The notes beneath the pieces are model-generated. The model was not told the origin of the DNA. It did no database searches and saw only the letters and a list, made by a program, of their open reading frames with translations. A stretch of DNA of 11,351 bases from an uncultured Eubacteriales bacterium (GTDB taxonomy: Bacteria; Bacillota; Clostridia; Oscillospirales; Oscillospiraceae), in the NCBI GenBank assembly GCA_900549705.1, contig URPI01000062.1:1-11351 (forward strand), in the 5' to 3' direction. The position numbers and the translations under genes were made by a program. This document shows positions 6,065-11,351 of the stretch, in pieces. Numbering within the stretch: the first letter of the stretch is position 1; the number at the start of each line of letters is the position of its first letter.

Positions 6065-7427
6065 AATTACACTCCGTCAGGCCGCTGAATGGTGCGGCGG
6101 TACGGTGGAAGAAAAATACGCAAACGTGGTGTTTGACGGGGCGACCAACGACACCCGGAATATCAAGCCCGGCCAGCTCTTTGTGGCGCTGCAAGGGGCA
6201 AGGGACGGCCACGAATTTATTGCCGATGCCATGGCGGGCGGCGCTGCCGCCGTGCTGTGTACCCGCATGATGGGGGACTACCCCGCCGTGTATGCGTCCA
6301 ATACCCGCCTGGCGCTTGGCGAAATTGCCCGCCGGGAGCGGATGCGCATTGGAATGCAGGTGGTGGGCGTTACCGGCTCTGTGGGCAAAAGCACCACCAA
6401 AGAGATGATTGCTCAGGTGCTGGAAACCACCTTCCGCACCGCCAAAACCCCCGCCAACCACAACAATGACATCGGTATGCCCATGGCTATTTTGGGAATG
6501 CCGGAGGACACCCAGGTGGCAGTGGTGGAGATGGGCATGAACCACTTCCGGGAGATGGCGTATCTGTCCAGGATCGCCCGCCCGGATTTGGCGGTGATTC
6601 TCAACATTGGAACCATGCACATGGAGCATCTTGGCTCTCAGGAGGGCATCCGCAGAGCCAAAATGGAAATCCTGGAGGGCATGGCACCCGATGCCCGGGT
6701 GGTGCTCAATGGCGACGATGCCATGCTGCGAAGCCTGGAGCAGCAGCCCGCCCAGCCCATTCTTTATTTCGGTACCGATGACAGCCTGAACGTGTATGCA
6801 ACGGATATTTGCCAGGACGGGGATACGCTGCGCTTTGAAGTTCACGATGACGGCGGCGATTCCTTCCCGGTGCAGCTGCATCTGGAGGGCGGCCATTATG
6901 TGCCCGATGCCCTGGCTGCCATTACGGTGGGACTTGCCATGGGGGTGTCTCCATCGGACATCCGGACGGGGCTGGACAGCTTCCGCAATATGGCGGGGCG
7001 GCAGGAAATTCTTGAAATCAACGGCATCACCTTTATCAAGGACTGCTACAACGCCGGGCCGGAATCCATGGAGGGTGCCCTCAAGGTGCTGGGCACCAAG
7101 CCCGGGCGGCGGGTGGCGGTGCTGGGTGATATGCTGGAGCTGGGAGCCTGCACCCCGGCGGAGCACTACCGGGTGGGCAGACTGGCTGCCGCCAACAGCG
7201 ACCTGGTGTATGCCTATGGGCCCAATGCCTCCCGGGTGGTTGGCGGCTGCATCACCGGCGGAATGGAGGAATACCGCGCCCAGGCTTTTACCGAAATGGA
7301 TAAAATCATTGCCGCTCTCAAGCGGATGCTGGCACCCGGAGATGTGGTGCTGGTCAAGGGCAGCCACGGAATGCACATGGAGAAAATCCTGGATGCATTT
7401 CTGACAGATAAGAAAGAAGGAAACTGA
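6057..7427 (+). CDS. murF: UDP-MurNAc-tripeptide:D-alanyl-D-alanine ligase MurF
   Basis: Cytoplasmic ATP-dependent ligase that adds D-Ala-D-Ala to complete UDP-MurNAc-pentapeptide, the substrate of MraY. The 456 residues are of normal length. Visible motifs: N-terminal D-T-R and G-Q-L-F-V-A-L, P-loop G107-S-V-G-K111-S-T-T-K, N-H-N-N-D-I-G-M-P, E-M-G-M-N-H, the H-M-E-H-L-G-S segment, A-K-M-E-I-L containing the likely carbamylated lysine, D-C-Y-N-A-G-P-E-S-M, and the closing L-V-K-G-S-H-G-M-H-M-E. The P-loop has GKS where many MurFs have GKT, a conservative change, and D-x-Y-N-A-G replaces the more usual D-x-Y-N-A-N. It starts inside the murE stop region (ATGGGTAA), with GAGGGAAG just before, and ends 2 bases before mraY. 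Confidence 0.97.
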   Translation: MGKITLRQAAEWCGGTVEEKYANVVFDGATNDTRNIKPGQLFVALQGARDGHEFIADAMAGGAAAVLCTRMMGDYPAVYASNTRLALGEIARRERMRIGMQVVGVTGSVGKSTTKEMIAQVLETTFRTAKTPANHNNDIGMPMAILGMPEDTQVAVVEMGMNHFREMAYLSRIARPDLAVILNIGTMHMEHLGSQEGIRRAKMEILEGMAPDARVVLNGDDAMLRSLEQQPAQPILYFGTDDSLNVYATDICQDGDTLRFEVHDDGGDSFPVQLHLEGGHYVPDALAAITVGLAMGVSPSDIRTGLDSFRNMAGRQEILEINGITFIKDCYNAGPESMEGALKVLGTKPGRRVAVLGDMLELGACTPAEHYRVGRLAAANSDLVYAYGPNASRVVGGCITGGMEEYRAQAFTEMDKIIAALKRMLAPGDVVLVKGSHGMHMEKILDAFLTDKKEGN

Positions 7428-7429
7428 AC

Positions 7430-8416
7430 ATGACACCTTTGCTTCGCGCTGTAATCACAGGCGCATGCTCCTGCATTCTGGCAGGCATCATCATCCGGCT
7501 GCTGCTGCCGGTGCTTCACGCCCTCAAGGCTGGGCAGTCCGTCCGGGACATCGGCCCTACCTGGCACAATAATAAGGCCGGAACCCCCCTCATGGGCGGA
7601 TTGATGTTTATTTTTTCAACCCTGCTGTGCTTGCTGGGAAATCTGCCCTGGATGACGGATTACACCCCGTTTTATGTGTGGCTGCTGGCGTTCTCCTTTG
7701 GCATTGTGGGCTTTCTGGATGATTTCTGCAAGGTCAAATACAAGCGGGATCTGGGGCTGACCGCCATTCAGAAGGCAATGCTCCAGATGGCGGTATCCGC
7801 TATCTTCGTGTATGTGCTCTATCGCACCGGAAGCCTGACCTGCGACCTGTACATTCCCTTTGTGAATGTGACGCTGTATCTGCCCCTGCCTGTGTACATC
7901 GTGTTTTCCATGTTCGTCATGGTGGGCTGCGACAATGCCGTGAACCTGACCGACGGCATCGACGGCCTGAGCAGTTCTGTCACCATCCCGGTGATGGTAT
8001 TCTTCACCGCCGCCAGCCTTGCCATGAAGCGTTATGATTTGGCACTGATGCCCGCTGCCATGATTGGCGGACTGCTGGCCTATCTGAGCCTGAACTGGCA
8101 TCCGGCAAAGCTGTTTATGGGCGATACCGGCTCGCTCTTTATGGGCGGCGTGGTGTGCGCCATGTCCTTTGCCCTGGATATGCCCCTGGTACTGATTCTG
8201 GTGGGCTTTGTGTATATTTGCGAGACACTGTCCGTGATTTTGCAGGTTTCTTATTTTAAGGCCACCCATGGCAAGCGGCTGTTCAAGATGGCACCCATCC
8301 ACCATCATTTTGAGATGTGCGGCTGGAAGGAGGAGAAGATTGTTATCTCCTTTGCATCCGTCAGCGCCCTCATGTGTGTGCTGGCGTGGTATGGCATTTC
8401 GGGTCTGCTCCATTGA
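7430..8416 (+). CDS. mraY: Phospho-N-acetylmuramoyl-pentapeptide transferase MraY
   Basis: Integral membrane enzyme that transfers phospho-MurNAc-pentapeptide from UDP to undecaprenyl phosphate, giving lipid I. The 328 residues are strongly hydrophobic with about ten membrane segments. Family residues are all present: D97-D98 in F-L-D-D-F, the N172-L-T-D175-G-I-D178-G-L motif, D232 in F-M-G-D-T-G-S, and the H291-H-H293 triplet in A-P-I-H-H-H-F-E. A-G-T-P-x-M-G-G at 50-57 is the usual N-terminal signature. The ATG at 7430 follows AGAAGG (7415-7420) and comes two bases after the murF stop. In most clusters murD comes next; here a 256-base repeat region separates mraY from ftsW. Confidence 0.97.
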   Translation: MTPLLRAVITGACSCILAGIIIRLLLPVLHALKAGQSVRDIGPTWHNNKAGTPLMGGLMFIFSTLLCLLGNLPWMTDYTPFYVWLLAFSFGIVGFLDDFCKVKYKRDLGLTAIQKAMLQMAVSAIFVYVLYRTGSLTCDLYIPFVNVTLYLPLPVYIVFSMFVMVGCDNAVNLTDGIDGLSSSVTIPVMVFFTAASLAMKRYDLALMPAAMIGGLLAYLSLNWHPAKLFMGDTGSLFMGGVVCAMSFALDMPLVLILVGFVYICETLSVILQVSYFKATHGKRLFKMAPIHHHFEMCGWKEEKIVISFASVSALMCVLAWYGISGLLH

Positions 8417-8420
8417 GTGC

Positions 8421-8556
8421 CGTAGGGGCGGATCGTATCCGCCCGCAACCCCGGATGCCCGATAGCACCCGGTTCAATGGAACAGCGTCCAACATTATTC
8501 CATTCAACGGACAGCTCAGTTGCGCAAGCTTCGGGCGGATGCGATCCGCCCCTACA
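8421..8556 (+). repeat. 136-bp composite element, copy A
   Basis: The ends are two oppositely oriented 25-bp modules: left 8421-8445 (stem GGGCGGAT/ATCCGCCC, loop CGT) and right 8532-8556 (same stem, loop GCG, ending CCCCTACA). As a whole it has inverted-repeat ends like a small non-autonomous element. Copy B at 11057-11192 has exactly the same length and matches at about 112 of 136 positions by hand alignment, with no gaps. The 87-base interior carries no open frame of note. Clear target-site duplications are not visible. Confidence 0.75.
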
Positions 8557-8637
8557 GTCCCGCACGGGAAGCTGATACCATTCATTCAACCGCTCTGTTC
8601 CGCAAGCGGGCGGGTCGACTATGAGTCGACCCCTACA
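8557..8637 (+). repeat. Downstream repeat segment with inverted 27-bp module
   Basis: 8557-8604 is related to 11193-11238 (shared CGGGAAGCTG and AACCGCTCT blocks), so homology between the two loci runs beyond the 136-bp unit. The segment ends in a 27-bp module of the GTCGAC class (8611-8637): GGGTCGACT, loop ATG (8621-8623), AGTCGACCC, then CTACA. Its orientation is opposite to the modules at 447 and 11008. Confidence 0.7.
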
Positions 8638-8672
8638 GGGCGTATGCGATATTGCCGCCGAGGAGGGACTTT

Positions 8673-9833
8673 ATGGCAGCAGAGAACCGTCTGCGTGCCA
8701 AAGAGAACCGCCGCCGGGTTCCGGCGGAAGGAAGCGTTGATTACATCTTTCTGATTCTGGTGCTGCTGGCGCTTACGGTGGGGCTGACCATGCTCTATTC
8801 CGCCAGCTCCGCCCAGAGCCGGTACGATACCGGTTACCGCAGCGCCACCCGGTATCTGCAAAAGCAGGCCTTATGCGCTGCCATCGGTCTGGTCGCCATG
8901 GCTGCCTTCAGCCGGATCCCCGCAAGCTTCTGGTATCGGCTGGCCTGGCCACTGTATGGGCTGAGCATTGCGCTGCTGCTAAGCGTGCTGGTCATCGGCC
9001 AATCCGTCAACGGCGCAAGGCGGTGGATTAACCTGGGGGGCATCCAGTTCCAGCCCTCGGAGGTTGCAAAATTCACCATGATTCTGATGTTTGCCCGCCT
9101 GACCCGCAATTATGGGGCGCGGGCAGAGAAATTCCGCTTCGGCGTGCTGGGCTTCGGAACTGCGATGCTGGGCATCCTGATTCCCCTGGCACTGGAAAAA
9201 CACCTCAGCGCCATTTTGCTTATGGGCATGGTGGGCGTGGTGATGATGTTTGTGGCGGGCACCCGCGCCCGGTGGCTCCTGGCAGGAGCAGGGGCGGCGG
9301 CGGTGTTCGTGGTGGTCTATGTCAGCCTCATGGGCTATGCAGGCGACCGCATTACGGCCTGGCTTCACCCGGAACGTGACCCCGGAGACACGGGATACCA
9401 AATCCTGCAAAGTCTCTATGCCATCGGTTCCGGCGGGCTTTTTGGCCTTGGATTTGGAAAAAGCAGGCAGAAATATCTCTATCTGCCCTTTCAATATAAC
9501 GACTATATCTTCGCGGTTATCTGCGAGGAGCTGGGCTTTTTCGGCGCGGCAGCAATTGTTATGCTGTTTTCTGCGCTGATTCTGCGGGGCTATTGGATTG
9601 CCCTGCACGCCCAGGATCGCTTCTCCACCGTCCTGGCATCCGGGCTTGTCACCCTGATTGCCGTGCAGGCGGTGCTGAACCTGGGGGTGGTGACCAATCT
9701 CTTGCCATCCACGGGAATCGCGCTGCCTTTCTTCTCCTACGGTGGGACGGCGCTGGCGGTGAACCTGGGGGAGATGGGCATCGTGCTCAGCATTTCCCGG
9801 CATCGCGGTGAAAGAAAAATTTTGGAGGAATGA
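8673..9833 (+). CDS. ftsW: SEDS-family peptidoglycan polymerase FtsW
   Basis: FtsW polymerises lipid II at the septum in complex with the class B PBP. The 386 residues have a basic cytoplasmic N-terminus, about ten membrane segments and the SEDS signatures: N-G-A-R-R-W-I, Q-P-S-E-V-A-K, the extracellular L-P-F-Q-Y-N-D277-Y-I-F-A-V-I-C-E-E-L-G motif containing the Asp that is catalytic in RodA/FtsW, and L-P-S-T-G-I-A-L-P-F-F-S-Y-G-G-T. The usual Q-P-D-L-G-T motif reads E-K-H-L-S-A, near the H-L-S variant I recall from other clostridia. ATG 8673 has a fine AGGAGG (8661-8666) six bases away; an in-frame TTG at 8652 lacks a comparable site. SpoVE is a close paralogue and cannot be excluded, but the neighbours favour FtsW. 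murG starts three bases after its stop. Confidence 0.92.
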   Translation: MAAENRLRAKENRRRVPAEGSVDYIFLILVLLALTVGLTMLYSASSAQSRYDTGYRSATRYLQKQALCAAIGLVAMAAFSRIPASFWYRLAWPLYGLSIALLLSVLVIGQSVNGARRWINLGGIQFQPSEVAKFTMILMFARLTRNYGARAEKFRFGVLGFGTAMLGILIPLALEKHLSAILLMGMVGVVMMFVAGTRARWLLAGAGAAAVFVVVYVSLMGYAGDRITAWLHPERDPGDTGYQILQSLYAIGSGGLFGLGFGKSRQKYLYLPFQYNDYIFAVICEELGFFGAAAIVMLFSALILRGYWIALHAQDRFSTVLASGLVTLIAVQAVLNLGVVTNLLPSTGIALPFFSYGGTALAVNLGEMGIVLSISRHRGERKILEE

Positions 9834-9836
9834 ACC

Positions 9837-10961
9837 ATGAATCTGATTTTTACCTGCGGCGGCACCGCCGGGCATATCAACCCCGCCCTGGCCGTTGCCA
9901 ACATGATGCGCCAGCGTCACCCCGACTGCAAGATTCTGTTTATCGGTGCTCAGGGGCATATGGAGGAAAAGCTGGTGCCCCAGGCGGGTTACGAGCTGAA
10001 AACCCTGCCGGGCTCCGGCCTGAGTCGGAAGCTCAATGCCCAGGGAATCCGACAGAATGTCCACGCCGTCAAGTGCGTGCTGGATGCGGTCAAGGAATGC
10101 AAGCGGATTTTCAGGGAGTTTCAGCCCGATGTCATCATCGGTACCGGCGGCTACGCCAGCTTCCCGGCGCTGTATGCCGGATCCTCCATGAAAATTCCCG
10201 TGTGTGTCCACGAGAGCAAAGCCGTTCCCGGTGTCACTACCAAGCTGGCTTCCAAGCTGGCCGACCGGGTGCTGGTGTGCTTCGAGGAGAGCAAAAAGAT
10301 GTACCCCAACCCCGACAAGGTGGAGGTGGTGGGGATGCCGGTGCGCCAGGAGTTCCTCTATGGTGACCGCCGGAAGGCGCGGGCAGAGCTGGGCATTGGC
10401 GACGAGCCAATGGTGCTCTCTGCGTTCGGCAGCCTGGGTGCCAAAGTAATGAACCAGACCGTGGCAGAGCTGTTCCGCATGGAGCAGGAGGAGGGCTTCC
10501 CCTTCCGCCATGTCCACGCCACCGGCAGCTTCGGCTGGGAGTGGATGCCGGGGCTGGTGAAGGAAAAGGGAGTTGACCCGGAGAAAGCCGAAAGCATTGA
10601 TATGCGGGAGTATATTTATAATATGCCCACTGTGATGGCGGCGGCGGACGTGATGATTAGCCGTGCCGGTTCTTCAACCTGCAACGAGATTGCGGCGGCG
10701 GGGCTGCCCTGTATCCTGATTCCGTCCCCCAACGTGACCAATAACCACCAGGAGAAGAACGCCAGAGTGCTGGAAGCCCGGGGCGGGGCAGTGGTGGTGC
10801 TGGAAAAGGACTGCACCCCCGAAGCCCTTTACGCCACGGTGAAGGAGCTGCTGGCTGACCCTCAGCGCCGCGCCGAAATGGGCAGGAATCTGTGCTCTAT
10901 GGTGCTGCCGGACAGCACCGACCGTATCTGCAATATTGTAGAGGATTTGGCGAAGAAGTAA
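9837..10961 (+). CDS. murG: Lipid I N-acetylglucosaminyltransferase MurG
   Basis: Peripheral membrane GT-B glycosyltransferase that adds GlcNAc from UDP-GlcNAc to lipid I, giving lipid II on the cytoplasmic face. The 374 residues are of typical length. The N-terminal glycine loop reads G8-G-T-A-G-H13-I, followed by G-T-G-G-Y-A-S-F-P, H125-E-S-K-A-V-P-G, the second glycine loop S-A-F-G-S-L-G-A, and the UDP-GlcNAc-binding region S-R-A-G-S-S-T-C-N-E-I-A-A-A-G-L-P with H-Q-E-K-N-A further on. Two departures from the common pattern are A11 in GGTGGH and S-K in place of Q-N in HEQN. The start has TGGAGGAA (9823-9830) overlapping the end of ftsW, so coupling with ftsW is likely. Its stop is followed within a few bases by repeat sequence. 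Confidence 0.96.
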   Translation: MNLIFTCGGTAGHINPALAVANMMRQRHPDCKILFIGAQGHMEEKLVPQAGYELKTLPGSGLSRKLNAQGIRQNVHAVKCVLDAVKECKRIFREFQPDVIIGTGGYASFPALYAGSSMKIPVCVHESKAVPGVTTKLASKLADRVLVCFEESKKMYPNPDKVEVVGMPVRQEFLYGDRRKARAELGIGDEPMVLSAFGSLGAKVMNQTVAELFRMEQEEGFPFRHVHATGSFGWEWMPGLVKEKGVDPEKAESIDMREYIYNMPTVMAAADVMISRAGSSTCNEIAAAGLPCILIPSPNVTNNHQEKNARVLEARGGAVVVLEKDCTPEALYATVKELLADPQRRAEMGRNLCSMVLPDSTDRICNIVEDLAKK

Positions 10962-10964
10962 TCT

Positions 10965-10993
10965 AACCCCGGATTTCGACAGCACGCGGTTGA
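10965..10993 (+). repeat. Truncated copy of the composite core
   Basis: AACCCCGGAT followed by TTCGACAGCACGCGGT matches the start of the interior of both composite copies (for instance 11083-11112) with one base missing and few substitutions. The left palindromic module that should precede it is absent, and murG's stop lies three bases upstream, so the copy is cut at its left end. Confidence 0.55.
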
Positions 10994-11007
10994 GTGCTGC
11001 GCACCAC

Positions 11008-11052
11008 TGTAGGGGTCGACTATCAGTCGACCCGTCGGCGGCTTTGCCGCCG
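11008..11052 (+). repeat. 27-bp palindromic module (GTCGAC class) plus companion hairpin
   Basis: TGTAGGGGTCGACT, loop ATC (11022-11024), AGTCGACCCG: a perfect 9-base stem. A second hairpin, CGGCGGC-TTT-GCCGCCG (11036-11052), follows at once. The layout parallels 447-487, although the companion stems differ in sequence. Confidence 0.75.
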
Positions 11053-11056
11053 CAGC

Positions 11057-11192
11057 TGTAGGGGCGGATAGCATCCGCCCGAAACCCCGGATATTCGATA
11101 GCACCCGGTCGAACGGAACAACATCCAACATTGTACCATTCACCGAACAGCTCGCACCCGCAACCTTCGGGCGGATACTATCCGCCCCTACA
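11057..11192 (+). repeat. 136-bp composite element, copy B
   Basis: Same build as copy A at 8421-8556: left module 11057-11081 (loop AGC), right module 11168-11192 (loop ACT), and an 86-base interior beginning AAACCCCGG. Equal length and about 82% identity by hand. Most differences fall in the interior and in the 3-base loops; the stems are identical. Confidence 0.75.
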
Positions 11193-11242
11193 ATCCGTGC
11201 GGGAAGCTGGTTTCGCTCACCGAACCGCTCTATCCCCCTACA
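11193..11242 (+). repeat. Tail related to 8557-8604, ending in a half-module
   Basis: CGGGAAGCTGG and GAACCGCTCTAT blocks match the sequence downstream of copy A. Where copy A continues into a full 27-bp module, this locus keeps only CCCCCTACA (11234-11242), which looks like the outer arm of a degraded module. Confidence 0.5.
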
Positions 11243-11283
11243 AATGAACACCGTTTTTATTCCATTTCCTCAGGAGGAAAACA

Positions 11284-11351
11284 ATGTTATTTTCAAAAGA
11301 AAAGAAGCAACCTGTCGATAAAAAACACGCTGCCGGCAAAAAGCGCCCTGC
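11284..11351 (+). CDS. 5' end of an unidentified gene, possibly ftsQ/divIB
   Basis: ATG at 11284 is preceded by a consensus AGGAGG (11272-11277) six bases away, and the frame stays open to the window edge. Only 22 residues are visible: M-L-F-S-K followed by a very basic stretch rich in lysine. This could be the cytoplasmic N-terminus of FtsQ/DivIB, which often follows murG in dcw clusters and starts with a basic tail before one membrane segment. That is an inference from position and charge only; no domain is visible. Other membrane or nucleic-acid-binding proteins begin the same way. Confidence 0.6.
   Translation, partial: MLFSKEKKQPVDKKHAAGKKRP

Larger units (their letters stand above)
8417..8672 (+). 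other. Repeat-filled gap between mraY and ftsW, where murD is usually found
   Basis: The gap begins directly after the mraY stop. It holds a 136-bp composite element (8421-8556), a linker (8557-8610), a 27-bp palindromic module (8611-8637) and a short stretch with the ftsW ribosome binding site (AGGAGG, 8661-8666). Nothing in any frame resembles MurD or a remnant of it. A 145-codon open frame that crosses this stretch (8317-8754) runs out of mraY, through the repeats and into ftsW, and is not credible. I see no -10/-35 pair and no terminator. Confidence 0.8.
10962..11283 (+). other. Repeat-filled gap between murG and the next gene
   Basis: The 322 bases hold, in order, a truncated copy of the composite core (10965-10993), a 27-bp module with companion hairpin (11008-11052), composite copy B (11057-11192), a related tail (11193-11242) that ends in a half-module CCCCCTACA (11234-11242), and a short AT-rich stretch leading to AGGAGG (11272-11277). 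No gene, terminator or convincing promoter is visible. Confidence 0.75.

Noticed and set aside
8317..8754. 145-codon plus-strand frame crossing the mraY-ftsW gap, as a possible murD remnant
   Set aside because: It starts inside mraY, runs through palindromic repeats and ends inside ftsW; the translation shows no Mur ligase P-loop or other conserved motif.
4583..10517. Long open frames on the minus strand opposite murE, murF, mraY, ftsW and murG (up to about 500 codons)
   Set aside because: Their products lack any recognisable motif, are rich in His, Gly and Gln as expected from reverse-strand reading of GC-rich genes, and lie wholly opposite well-supported genes.
8421..11192. CRISPR array
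   Set aside because: The repeats are palindromic modules in both orientations with irregular spacing, and there are no regular unique spacers or cas genes.
1..11351. A novel defence, toxin or secondary-metabolite system
   Set aside because: Every complete gene is a well-known cell wall or division gene; the unusual content is confined to intergenic repeats and RNA structure.

Overview
The window is a division and cell wall (dcw) cluster from what looks like a low-diversity-operon, moderately GC-rich Bacillota, most likely a gut-type clostridium of the Oscillospiraceae/Ruminococcaceae group. Grounds for this: all main genes lie on the + strand with strong AGGAGG-type ribosome binding sites; the class B PBP carries C-terminal PASTA repeats; MurE has the DNPR motif of meso-diaminopimelate-adding enzymes; and the gaps hold short GC-rich palindromic repeats of a kind I associate with that group. 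The family assignment is an inference, not something the sequence proves.

Layout: 1-260 is the 3' end of a Clp/Hsp100-type AAA+ ATPase. 261-631 is a gap with a good sigma-A promoter (339-367) and a long, hairpin-rich leader. Then follow rsmH (632-1567), ftsL (1585-2094), a repeat-bearing gap (2095-2286), a PASTA-containing class B PBP (2287-4560), murE (4604-6064), murF (6057-7427, overlapping murE by 8 bases), mraY (7430-8416), a repeat-filled gap (8417-8672), ftsW (8673-9833), murG (9837-10961), another repeat-filled gap (10962-11283), and the first 22 codons of a further gene (11284 onward), possibly ftsQ/divIB.

The genes form one functional set. MurE and MurF finish the UDP-MurNAc-pentapeptide, MraY puts it on undecaprenyl phosphate (lipid I), MurG makes lipid II, FtsW polymerises it, and the PBP cross-links it at the septum with FtsL as part of the divisome. 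RsmH methylates 16S rRNA and is the usual first or second gene of the cluster. Two customary members are missing from their usual places: mraZ ahead of rsmH, and murD between mraY and ftsW.

The least ordinary content is non-coding. Seven copies of a short palindromic module (25 or 27 bp, two stem types, always a 3-base variable loop) sit in three of the four large gaps. Two pairs of modules bound equal-length 136-bp composite elements (8421-8556 and 11057-11192) that are about 82% identical without gaps by hand alignment. One of these occupies the junction where murD would be expected. I see no defence system, CRISPR array, transposase, tRNA or rRNA. The coding part is an ordinary cell wall cluster.
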